From an uncultured Clostridia bacterium (GTDB lineage: Bacteria; Bacillota; Clostridia; TANB77; CAG-508): DNA of 64,000 nucleotides. How positions within the stretch are numbered: the stretch's first letter is position 1; every line of letters starts with the position of its first letter. Made by a program: the position numbers and the translations under genes. Below, one piece after another: positions 53,817-62,051 of the stretch. The notes under the pieces are model-generated. The model was not told where the DNA came from. It did no database searches and saw only the letters and a program-made list of their open reading frames with translations. The stretch lies in contig CAKOUO010000006.1 of the NCBI GenBank assembly GCA_934120645.1, forward strand, positions 1 through 64,000, given 5' to 3'.

Positions 53817-54025
53817 ATATATTCATCTCCTTTATTATAATATTTTGTAATTGATAAGTTATTATTTAATGGATTTTTTTAGATAACAATAAATTTGAAA
53901 AAATTTAAATAATTGAAATAATTAATAATTATATTACTATAAAAATAAAATTATTGCAATAATTTTTCATCGCAAGTTTCGACAAAAATGTATTAATATA
54001 CAACTAAAAATATTTAAATATAATA

Positions 54026-54054
54026 TTGCCAATGAAATTTAGATAGTATATAAT
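54026..54054 (+). promoter_or_regulatory. Predicted promoter of the LamG surface protein gene
   Basis: TTGCCA (54026-54031), a 17-base spacer, TATAAT (54049-54054), 33 bases before the start. A TTCGACA (53978-53984), the reverse of the Spo0A-box core, lies 41 bases upstream of the -35. The rest of 53823-54025 shows no gene. Confidence 0.6.
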
Positions 54055-54086
54055 TATTAAAAATAACAGAAGAAAGAGGTAAAAGT

Positions 54087-55406
54087 ATGAAATGTAAAAA
54101 CATTGATACTGAAAGCAAAAAACAGAAGAATAAAATAAAAAATAAAAAGTTAAAAATGTTTATAGTAGCAATAATTATATTACTTACTTTATCAGGAATA
54201 GCAACAGTAGCATCAATACAATCAAAAAAAATGAATCTTCTAAACATGGATAAAATAGGATTTTCGTATGAAGTAACAGAATATTCAAATGAAATATTTA
54301 AGATATTAATAAAAGTAACAGATAACATAAATGGCTTAAAGCAGATAGAAATTCCAGATGGTAATATCATATATTGCAATGATCAAAAAGAAGTAGGATT
54401 AGATTTTATTGCCGAATCTAAAAAAGATTATAAATTTAAAATAACATCATCAAATGGGGAAGAAGTAGAGAAAACAATAAATTTAAGTTTTAATAAACCA
54501 GAGATAGAAATTAATGAAATAGGATATGATTCAGTAAGAGTAAATGTCACAAATGTTGATACAAATATAAATGCAATTAAATATGACTATTACATAGATG
54601 GAAATATAAAAATAAAAGATTCTGAATCTGCAAGTGAGATATTAGATAACTTAGAAACAGATACTGAGTATAAAATTAAAGTGATATTAAAATTGTTTTC
54701 CACAAGTTTAGAATCAGATGAAGTAAGTATAAAAACTAAAGCAATTATGATTGAAGATGCAGTAGATTATTGGCCAATGAAAGATAGCTTAGAGAATAAT
54801 GCCAAAAATTCTACAGCAGGTTCATTGTTATTAAAAGGAAGTGACACACCTAATTTTGATAATAATGGTATATATCTAACTGGACAAGATTATATACAAA
54901 CAGCAGATAATTATAAAATGCCAGATAATTTTACAATAATGATACAAGTAAGAAAATTAGTACCAATTGGCAGAATAATAGGACTTTTAGGACAAGGAGA
55001 TTTTAGTAATTATGAAATGCATTCAGGAAGATCTAATACTTTCTACGGAATACAATGGGATAATTATTATCCAGCAATTCGTATAATAAATGCAGACTAT
55101 AGTGAAAAATATGGTGGTACAACTGATGCAAAGATAAATGAATTAAAAGAAGATCAGTGGAGTACAATTGTCTTAGTTAAGAAAAATTATCAGAGTCAAT
55201 TTTATATAAATGATGAATTATTATCAAAAGGAGAAGGAACATTTAGACAATTAAATGAACCATTATCAATAAGCAGACCAGTAAAATCAGAAGATGCTGG
55301 AGGTTGGACGACTAATACATATATGAATGGATACTACAGAAACTTAATAGTATTTAATGGTATATTATCAAAAAATAATATAAAAACAATAATATCACAA
55401 TTCTAA
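54087..55406 (+). CDS. Membrane-anchored surface protein with Fn3-like and LamG domains
   Basis: 439 residues: N-terminal anchor helix (24-45), a beta module at 57-133 (FSYEVTEYSNEIFKILIKVT, IPDGNIIYCNDQKEVGLDF) also found in the pilin-like protein at 60074, an Fn3-like unit (138-215) and a C-terminal concanavalin A/LamG domain (223-439) with DYWPMKDSLENNAKN, NFTIMIQVRKL and YMNGYYRNLIVFNGILS. Probably binds carbohydrate on the cell surface. Monocistronic with its own promoter and terminator; GAAAGAGG before the ATG. Confidence 0.75.
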   Translation: MKCKNIDTESKKQKNKIKNKKLKMFIVAIIILLTLSGIATVASIQSKKMNLLNMDKIGFSYEVTEYSNEIFKILIKVTDNINGLKQIEIPDGNIIYCNDQKEVGLDFIAESKKDYKFKITSSNGEEVEKTINLSFNKPEIEINEIGYDSVRVNVTNVDTNINAIKYDYYIDGNIKIKDSESASEILDNLETDTEYKIKVILKLFSTSLESDEVSIKTKAIMIEDAVDYWPMKDSLENNAKNSTAGSLLLKGSDTPNFDNNGIYLTGQDYIQTADNYKMPDNFTIMIQVRKLVPIGRIIGLLGQGDFSNYEMHSGRSNTFYGIQWDNYYPAIRIINADYSEKYGGTTDAKINELKEDQWSTIVLVKKNYQSQFYINDELLSKGEGTFRQLNEPLSISRPVKSEDAGGWTTNTYMNGYYRNLIVFNGILSKNNIKTIISQF

Positions 55407-55415
55407 ATAAAAAAT

Positions 55416-55452
55416 AAAAATGCTACTTTAAAATATAAGTAGCATTTTTTTT
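55416..55452. terminator. Bidirectional terminator
   Basis: AAATGCTACTT pairs with AAGTAGCATTT around a short loop, with A and T tracts outside; serves both the LamG gene and the leftward VWA gene. Confidence 0.88.
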
Positions 55453-55459
55453 ATAATTA

Positions 55460-56821
55460 TTAGTTCATTTTATTTTTTAAACTAAAGAATTTTATTCCAC
55501 ATATAATAACTATAATTAAACTAAAACCAACAAAAGCAAAGATTGCAGTTGTTCCAGCTTTAGGTAACTCTGCTGGCTTTGGTTCTACAAGTTTTACTTT
55601 AGGAGTTACATCAGAAGTTTTTGAATTAGTTGCTCCTTCAAAATCTGTATAACTTAAATCTAGTTTTTGATTAGTATTTAAAACTTTATCAACAATATTT
55701 GAAGAAAAGTTTTCTTTTAATTTTAATTTGTATTGAACAGTAGCAGTTTCACCAGATTTTAATTCAGGTATTGTCCATACAATACTATTTGTTTTAGTAT
55801 CAATTTTATCAGAAATTTCTCCTATATTAGGTTTTTTTACATAAGTAAAATCAAAATTATCAACTATTTCTTTAGGAAAAGAATCTGTTATCTTAAGAGA
55901 TTTAAATGATTTAGAAATTGGCATTAAATCATTATAAATATTTTTTGTAATAGTTGTTTCAATATTATCATCTTTTATATAATAAAACTTTCCAACAGTA
56001 GGAGCTGAAGTAGTTCCAAAAATTCCAGAGATAATTTCATTATAAGTTTTTTTAGAAGGTAATGCTGTTTTATCACCTTCAGTAATTCCTGTAAGCATTA
56101 CATAAACATTATCAACAGTTCCAGATAAAGATTGTAATTTAGCTTTAGTTTTTGAAATTACATCATCAGAATAATAACTTTTATCATAATCAACAGCAAC
56201 ATTTGGAACACCATCAGATAAAACAATCATATATTTATGATTACTATCAGTATCTTTTGTATAATATTGTTTTGCTAAAGTAATACCAGCATCTAAATTA
56301 GTTCTAGGACCAGTATATTCTATATTAGAAATAGCTGATATTAAAGCTTTAGAATCATTTGTTAAATTAGATATTAATTTAGCATCTTCTATAGTTCCTT
56401 CTTTTGCAACATCAACATTAGTTGAAAAACTAACAACACCTATTTTTAAATTAGTGTTATCTTTTAAAAGATTTTGAATTAAAGTTTTAGCAGAATTTAT
56501 AACTAAATCTTCTCTTGTAGAATCTTCTGTAACTTTATCAAGCATACTTTTTGAGTTATCAATTACTAACATTACTTCACCAGTAGGTTTTAAAGCAGTT
56601 TCATTATTAGTAACTTGTAATTGAAGTGTAAGTTCTTTATTATTTAAATCTTTAGAAATAAGTTTTCTTGTAACAGTTGAATTATCACCAAATTTAATAG
56701 TACAAACTGGTTCTTCAACAACAGACATAGTAACATTGCTATAAGAAGCACTTGAAATTGTTGTTACTAAAATAAGCAATAAAAATAATAAAGATAAAAT
56801 TTTAATTTTTGATTTTTTCAT
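55460..56821 (-). CDS. Cell-wall-anchored VWA domain protein with LPKAG sorting signal
   Basis: 453 residues: signal peptide (LLFLLLILVTTISSASYS), a beta domain, a von Willebrand A domain (about residues 75-295) with the MIDAS elements VIDNSKSM (DxSxS), a TNLDAG threonine and LSDGVPN, a further Ig-like part and a C-terminal wall-sorting signal LPKAGTTAIFAF with a hydrophobic span and KNKMN tail. LPKAG instead of LPxTG means a sortase accepting Ala at position four. Probably an adhesin or pilus-tip-like protein. Convergent with the LamG gene; no sortase in the window. Confidence 0.85.
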   Translation of the reverse strand: MKKSKIKILSLLFLLLILVTTISSASYSNVTMSVVEEPVCTIKFGDNSTVTRKLISKDLNNKELTLQLQVTNNETALKPTGEVMLVIDNSKSMLDKVTEDSTREDLVINSAKTLIQNLLKDNTNLKIGVVSFSTNVDVAKEGTIEDAKLISNLTNDSKALISAISNIEYTGPRTNLDAGITLAKQYYTKDTDSNHKYMIVLSDGVPNVAVDYDKSYYSDDVISKTKAKLQSLSGTVDNVYVMLTGITEGDKTALPSKKTYNEIISGIFGTTSAPTVGKFYYIKDDNIETTITKNIYNDLMPISKSFKSLKITDSFPKEIVDNFDFTYVKKPNIGEISDKIDTKTNSIVWTIPELKSGETATVQYKLKLKENFSSNIVDKVLNTNQKLDLSYTDFEGATNSKTSDVTPKVKLVEPKPAELPKAGTTAIFAFVGFSLIIVIICGIKFFSLKNKMN

Positions 56822-56856
56822 TTGAACATTTCTCCTTTTATTAAATTATTAAACAT

Positions 56857-56885
56857 ATTGTATTACAAAAAAAGATAAAAAACAA
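56857..56885 (-). promoter_or_regulatory. Predicted promoter of the VWA gene
   Basis: On the minus strand TTGTTT (56885-56880), a 17-base spacer, TACAAT (56862-56857), 35 bases before its start. Confidence 0.5.
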
Positions 56886-56992
56886 CAGTAAATATAGAAA
56901 AAAATAAAAAAATGTGCTATCATATAATAGCTATTTAGATTTTATTAATATAACCAATAAATAGTAAAAAATACAAAAATGAGGACGTAGAA

Positions 56993-58888
56993 ATGATAGA
57001 AAAGATAAATTCACCAGAGGATTTAAAAAAATTAAATATAGATGAAAAAAATGAATTAGCTAAAGAAATAAGAAAATATATATTAGAAATAGTTTCAGAA
57101 AATGGAGGGCACTTAGCATCTAATCTAGGAGTAGTAGAACTTACAATTGCTTTACATAGTGTATTTAACATGCCAGAAGATAAAATTGTTTGGGATGTAG
57201 GACATCAAACTTATGTGCATAAAATTATAACAGGAAGAAGAAAAGAATTAGTAACACTAAGAAAATTAGATGGAATAGCAGGCTTTCCAAAATCAAATGA
57301 ATCTGAATATGACAGTTTTAATACAGGACATAGTAGTACATCAATATCAGCAGCATTAGGAATGGCAAGAGCAAGAGATTTAAAAGAGGAAAAACATAAT
57401 GTAATAGCTGTAATAGGAGATGGAGCATTAACAGGAGGAATGGCATTAGAAGCATTAAATGATGCAGGATTTAGTAAAACAAATATTACAGTAATATTAA
57501 ATGATAATGAAATGAGTATTTCTAAAAATATAGGTGGACTAAATATGTTCTTAAGTAAATTAAGAACAAAAAAATTGTATACAAAATCAAATGTATCAAT
57601 GAAAAAAATAATAAATGAAATACCTATTATAGGAAAACCATTTGTAAAGGTAGTACAAAGAGTTAAAAGAAGTATTAAACAATTAATTATACCAAAAATG
57701 TTTTTTGAAGACATAGGATTTACATATCTTGGACCAGTAGATGGGCATAATATAGAACAATTACAAAATATAATGCAATTAAGCAAACAAGTTGAAGGAC
57801 CAGTATTAATACATGTCTTAACTAAAAAAGGAAAAGGATATAAAATAGCAGAAGACAGTCCAGATAAATTTCATGCAACAGCACCATTTGATATAGAAAC
57901 AGGAAAAACAAAAAAAGAAAAAAAAGCAGATTACTCAAAAATATTTGGAGAAAAATTAGTACAGCTTGCAAAAAACAATAAAAAAATAGTTGCAATAACA
58001 GCATCAATGAAAGATGGAACAGGACTTAGTAAATTCCAAAAAGAATTTCCAAATAGATTTTTTGATGTAGGAATAGCAGAACAACATAGTTTAACAATGG
58101 CAGCAGGAATGGCAAAAGAAGGAATGATACCAGTAGTTCCTATATACTCATCATTTTATCAAAGAGCATATGACCAAGTAATACATGATATAGCAATGCA
58201 AGACTTACCAGTAGTAATGTGTGTAGACAGAGCAGGAGTTGTAGGAGCAGACGGAGAAACACATCAAGGAACATTAGATATGGCATTCTTTAGAATAATA
58301 CCAAACTTAACAATAATGGCACCAAAAGACTTTAAAGAATTAGAAGACATGTTAGAATTTGCAATCAATTTAAAAAAGCCAGTAGTAATTAGATACCCAA
58401 GAGGAGGAGAAGAAAACAACATAAAATTTGAAAAACATAGCAAAATAGAATTAGGAAAATCAGAAAAACTAAAAGAAGGAAAAGACATAAGTATAATAGC
58501 AATAGGAAAAAGAGTATCAAAAGCAATAGAAATAGCAAAAAGCTATAAAGACAAAGGAATAGACGCAGAAATAATAAATGCAAGATTTTTAAAACCACTA
58601 GATAAAGAAACAATAAAAAAATCAATAGAAAAAACAAAAAATATAATAACACTTGAAGATGGAACAGAAATAAACGGATTAGGAACAGCAATAGAAGAAT
58701 TAATAGTAGAAGAAAATTTACAAAAAATAAAATTTAAAAAATATGCATGGCCAGACGAATTTATAAAACACGGAAGTGTAGAAGAACTAGAAAAAATTTA
58801 CAAAGTATGTCCTTTTGGGGACGTTTCCCAAATGGACAAAAATTTCATTTTTGAATCAAATATTGAAAAAGGAGATAATAATGGATAA
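56993..58888 (+). CDS. dxs: 1-deoxy-D-xylulose-5-phosphate synthase
   Basis: First step of the MEP isoprenoid route, making DXP from pyruvate and glyceraldehyde-3-phosphate with thiamine diphosphate. 631 residues: SENGGHLASNLGVVELTIAL, GDGALTGGMALEALNDAG with the ThDP/Mg motif, then the transketolase-type second domain (DVGIAEQHSLTMAAGMA, with catalytic Glu) and C-terminal domain (VIRYPRGGEENN, then EFIKHGSVEEL). After residue 605 the frame reads through a 31-bp repeat (CPFGDVSQMDK), and NFIFESNIEKGDNNG replaces the ordinary last helix. The 3' end overlaps ylmH by 8 bases. Confidence 0.95.
   Translation: MIEKINSPEDLKKLNIDEKNELAKEIRKYILEIVSENGGHLASNLGVVELTIALHSVFNMPEDKIVWDVGHQTYVHKIITGRRKELVTLRKLDGIAGFPKSNESEYDSFNTGHSSTSISAALGMARARDLKEEKHNVIAVIGDGALTGGMALEALNDAGFSKTNITVILNDNEMSISKNIGGLNMFLSKLRTKKLYTKSNVSMKKIINEIPIIGKPFVKVVQRVKRSIKQLIIPKMFFEDIGFTYLGPVDGHNIEQLQNIMQLSKQVEGPVLIHVLTKKGKGYKIAEDSPDKFHATAPFDIETGKTKKEKKADYSKIFGEKLVQLAKNNKKIVAITASMKDGTGLSKFQKEFPNRFFDVGIAEQHSLTMAAGMAKEGMIPVVPIYSSFYQRAYDQVIHDIAMQDLPVVMCVDRAGVVGADGETHQGTLDMAFFRIIPNLTIMAPKDFKELEDMLEFAINLKKPVVIRYPRGGEENNIKFEKHSKIELGKSEKLKEGKDISIIAIGKRVSKAIEIAKSYKDKGIDAEIINARFLKPLDKETIKKSIEKTKNIITLEDGTEINGLGTAIEELIVEENLQKIKFKKYAWPDEFIKHGSVEELEKIYKVCPFGDVSQMDKNFIFESNIEKGDNNG
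58808..58838. repeat. 31-bp palindromic repeat, copy 5, inside dxs
   Basis: TGTCCTTTTGGGGACGTTT followed by CCCAAATGGACA. It lies in the dxs reading frame and encodes CPFGDVSQMD. Confidence 0.9.
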
Positions 58889-59684
58889 ACAAAAAGTTTT
58901 AAGCGAGTATAAAAAACAAGAAGATAAATTATTATTAGCACAAGTTTTAGATAAAATTGAATTTTCTAGACAGAGAGAAAAAATAGAATATACAGATTTT
59001 CTTGATATGTATCAAACAGCATTAGTAAAAACATTTTTAAGAAAAATAGAATATACAAATTATGTACTTTTTGGTGGATTTGAAGATGCAGAAAGAAAAA
59101 TTTTAATAGTATATCCAGAAAAATATACTTTAGAAATGATAGAAAAAAATTACAATAAAATAATAAATGTTATTAGAATAATATTATCAGATGAAGAAAA
59201 AGGAAAGTATACACATAGAAATTATTTAGGTGGAATAATAAAGCTAGGAATGAAAAGGGAAAAAGTAGGAGATATTATAGTTTCAGAGGATGGGGCAGAT
59301 ATTTTGGTAAAACAAGAATCTGCTGAAACATTAAAACAAGAACTAGGAACTTTGACAAGATTTGAAAATTCTAAATTTGAGTTGATAGGGTTAGAAGATT
59401 TGAGAAAACAAGAAATTAAGGTGGAAGAAGTTAGTATTATAGTACCATCATTAAGACTAGATAATTTTGTTTCAGATTTAGCAAAAACATCTAGAAGTAA
59501 AGCTGTTCAAATTATAGATAGTGAAAGAGTTTTTATTAATGGACAGAATGAAACTAAAGCTTCGAAACAAATAAAACTAGGTGATGTTCTTACTATACGA
59601 GGAAAAGGAAGATTTGTAGTTAAAGAGTTTAAAGGAACTACAAGAAGTGGAAGAACAGTTGTTGTTATTGAAAAATATGTATAG
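58881..59684 (+). CDS. YlmH-like RNA-binding protein with S4 domain
   Basis: 267 residues. The N-terminal region (FLDMYQTALVKTFLRKIEYT, GGFEDAERKI) and the middle GGIIKLGMKREKVGDIIV belong to the YlmH family; the C-terminal S4 domain (SLRLDNFVSDLAKTSRSKAV, then FINGQNETKASKQIKLGDVL) binds RNA. YlmH-type proteins act on ribosomes stalled on split large subunits. I chose ATG 58881 with AAAGGAG upstream; it overlaps the end of dxs. Usually it sits in the sepF-ylm-divIVA cluster, but not here. Confidence 0.9.
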   Translation: MDKQKVLSEYKKQEDKLLLAQVLDKIEFSRQREKIEYTDFLDMYQTALVKTFLRKIEYTNYVLFGGFEDAERKILIVYPEKYTLEMIEKNYNKIINVIRIILSDEEKGKYTHRNYLGGIIKLGMKREKVGDIIVSEDGADILVKQESAETLKQELGTLTRFENSKFELIGLEDLRKQEIKVEEVSIIVPSLRLDNFVSDLAKTSRSKAVQIIDSERVFINGQNETKASKQIKLGDVLTIRGKGRFVVKEFKGTTRSGRTVVVIEKYV

Positions 59685-59694
59685 AGAATAATGT

Positions 59695-59738
59695 AAAAAG
59701 TATATTAACAGCTATAAAGCAGTTAATATACTTTTTTA
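59695..59738. terminator. Terminator of dxs-ylmH
   Basis: AAAAAGTATATTAAC pairs with GTTAATATACTTTTT around AGCTATAAAGCA; convergent with the small leftward gene. Confidence 0.88.
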
Positions 59739-59945
59739 ATTGTTTTGTTCATTATCATCTAATTTTACATTCTTGTATTTATTTAAATCAATATTATCTA
59801 AAGCATATTGAACACAGCTAACTAAAACATTATTAAAACTCATATTTTCTTCTTTAGCAATTTTCTTTAAAGTATCATTAATATTTTCTGGTAAACGTAT
59901 AGAAAGTTTTACATTACTTTTTTTATATTTTGATATTTCAAACAT
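59736..59945 (-). CDS. Ribbon-helix-helix DNA-binding protein
   Basis: 69 residues. VKLSIRLPENINDTLKKIAK, then EENMSFNNVLVSCVQYALDN, is a ribbon-helix-helix fold (beta strand then two helices) as in Arc/CopG and antitoxins of type II systems; the acidic Asn tail is short. No toxin gene is adjacent on either side, so it may be an orphan regulator. A good GGAGG precedes ATG 59945. Confidence 0.75.
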   Translation of the reverse strand: MFEISKYKKSNVKLSIRLPENINDTLKKIAKEENMSFNNVLVSCVQYALDNIDLNKYKNVKLDDNEQNN

Positions 59946-60010
59946 TTAATCTACCTCCTAATGAAAATATTATTACATAAAACAAATTGTAAAAATACCA
60001 TACAAAAGTA

Positions 60011-60039
60011 TTGTAAAAAATAATAGCCAATGATATAAT
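60011..60039 (+). promoter_or_regulatory. Predicted promoter of the third pilin-like gene
   Basis: TTGTAA (60011-60016), a 17-base spacer, TATAAT (60034-60039), 35 bases before ATG 60074. Confidence 0.65.
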
Positions 60040-60073
60040 TTTTTTATAAAAAACTAAGGAGGAAAAGATAAAA

Positions 60074-62002
60074 ATGTACGTTAAAAGTAGTAATAAGAAT
60101 GGAATTACTTTAATAGCTTTGGTTATAACGATTATAATATTGTTAATTTTGGCGGGAATAACAATAGCAACATTAGGAGGAGAAAATGGATTATTAGCCA
60201 AAGTAAAAAAAGCAAAAGAAGCAGAAATAAAAGCAGAAATGAGAGAAGAATTAACATTAGCATTGCATGATTTGCAAATAGAAAAAAGAGCAGAAGCAAC
60301 ATTAGATGATGTAACACAAGATTGGATAAATGAGCAAATAAAGAAATATGAATGCACAGTAAAAGATGATGCATCACTAAGTGGAAAACAAGTAATAATG
60401 AAAAAAGACAAAATTATAGGAAAGTTTTTAATAGATGGAAACTTAAATATAGTCGAAGAAGAATATAATGAAAGTAGTATAGAATTCTCATATGAAACAA
60501 GAGAAAGAGAAGGCAATAAAATAAATATAGCAATAATAATAAAAGATGAAATAAATGGAATAAAAGAAGTACAAATGCCAGATGGAACAATATATCCATA
60601 TAACAAAAAGGAACAAGTAGGAATAGATTATTTAGTAGAATTAGGAGTAGAATACAAAGTTAAGATAACATCAGAAAGTGGAGAAATAGTAGAAAAGACA
60701 ATAAAAATAGATGACTATTATTATAAAATAACAAAGAACTTAGGAGATGGAATTAAGATAGACAATACAGCAATAAAATTAGCATGGAATAAACCATATC
60801 AAGCAACAATAACAGCAGAAGGAGATTATATAATAGATACAATAGCAGTAACAATGGGAGGACAAGCAGTAACAGTAGATAAAACAACAGGAGTAATAAA
60901 TATAGATAAAGTAACAGATGATATAGAAATAACAGCAACAGCAAAGAAATTAGAAATAAAATATACAGTAATAGCAGTAAATACACTTCCAAGTGATACT
61001 ACATCATTGGAAGCAAATACACAACCAAAAGGAAGAACATTATATATAAATATAATAGCAAACTTGGAAGGAACAAAGTGTAATGTAATTAATAAAGATG
61101 ATAAGAAATCAGTACCATATGCAATAACGAAAAACGGAAAATATATATTTATAGTTACGGGAACATATAATGGAAAAACAATAACAGAAGAAAAAGAAGT
61201 GCTAGTCAATCAATATCAATCAGCACCAGATTTAGTAAAATATGATGCTGGGGAATGGACTAAAGAAGAGATAGAAGAATTACAAAATAAAAAATTATAC
61301 GATATAAATATAAGCAAAACAGTAAATGATAAATATAAACTAAAAGATAATACAGGATTAAATTTTACATTCGGAGGATTTACATACAAAGGTGATATAA
61401 CAAATCAAACATTAGTAGATTCAGGAAAAATAATAACAAGTAGAAATCAAAGTGTGAGTCCACAAGATGGATATGGAACACCCAAATATAATGGGTGGCA
61501 GATATTAGAAAAGCAAGAAAAAAATGGAAAAATATATGTAGAAAAATTAATACATGCGGGGATATCAGAAAATTATGTGCATTATCACATAGAAAAGTAT
61601 GATGGATATAGATCAGAGTATTTATTAACAAATAGAGCGAGAAGTACAGAATATAGCACATTAAGTGATGGAACAGTAATAAATTCAAGAAATTGGGATA
61701 TGTATAAGGATAAAAATCAAATTAGTTTAATAAAAGATGTTCATTGCATTACAGGTGAGGAAGCTTATAAATTATGTGAAGAAAACAATAAAATTAGATT
61801 AAACGGAGTATATTATTGGACAGGAAATACTTGGGGAAGTGGTTATTATAACGATTTGATATTTATAGATATTTGGGGTAGATACCAAGGAACTAGTGGT
61901 TTTTGTTGGGGTATTCGTCCAGTGGTAACAATGAATGAAGGAGTATACATAGCAAGTGGAGATGGAACAGAGGAAAATCCGTATATATTAGCAAAAGAAT
62001 AA
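60074..62002 (+). CDS. Giant pilin-like protein with DUF6273-type C-terminus, third
   Basis: 642 residues. Leader NKNGITLIALVITIIILLIL (cut after Gly, +5 Ala instead of Glu) and helix to residue 35, then a long alpha coil (40-95), the beta module IEFSYETREREGNKI with MPDGTIYPYNKKEQ (136-212) shared with the protein at 54087, further Ig/Fn3-like strands, and a C-terminal DUF6273-like domain with SEYLLTNRARSTEYS, YYWTGNTWGSGYYN and WGIRPVVTM. Same plan as the protein at 4042. Own promoter; AAGGAGG before the ATG. A 31-bp repeat follows 16 bases after its stop. Confidence 0.72.
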   Translation: MYVKSSNKNGITLIALVITIIILLILAGITIATLGGENGLLAKVKKAKEAEIKAEMREELTLALHDLQIEKRAEATLDDVTQDWINEQIKKYECTVKDDASLSGKQVIMKKDKIIGKFLIDGNLNIVEEEYNESSIEFSYETREREGNKINIAIIIKDEINGIKEVQMPDGTIYPYNKKEQVGIDYLVELGVEYKVKITSESGEIVEKTIKIDDYYYKITKNLGDGIKIDNTAIKLAWNKPYQATITAEGDYIIDTIAVTMGGQAVTVDKTTGVINIDKVTDDIEITATAKKLEIKYTVIAVNTLPSDTTSLEANTQPKGRTLYINIIANLEGTKCNVINKDDKKSVPYAITKNGKYIFIVTGTYNGKTITEEKEVLVNQYQSAPDLVKYDAGEWTKEEIEELQNKKLYDINISKTVNDKYKLKDNTGLNFTFGGFTYKGDITNQTLVDSGKIITSRNQSVSPQDGYGTPKYNGWQILEKQEKNGKIYVEKLIHAGISENYVHYHIEKYDGYRSEYLLTNRARSTEYSTLSDGTVINSRNWDMYKDKNQISLIKDVHCITGEEAYKLCEENNKIRLNGVYYWTGNTWGSGYYNDLIFIDIWGRYQGTSGFCWGIRPVVTMNEGVYIASGDGTEENPYILAKE

Positions 62003-62018
62003 CAAGATAAAATAAAAA

Positions 62019-62049
62019 TGTCCTTTTGGGAAGCGTCCCCAAAAGGACA
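62019..62049. repeat. 31-bp palindromic repeat, copy 6 (inverted)
   Basis: TGTCCTTTTGGG, then AAGCGTC, then CCCAAAAGGACA; the reverse of the common orientation. It lies between the convergent stops of the pilin-like gene and rimI, 2 bases from the rimI stop. Confidence 0.9.
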
Positions 62050-62051
62050 TT

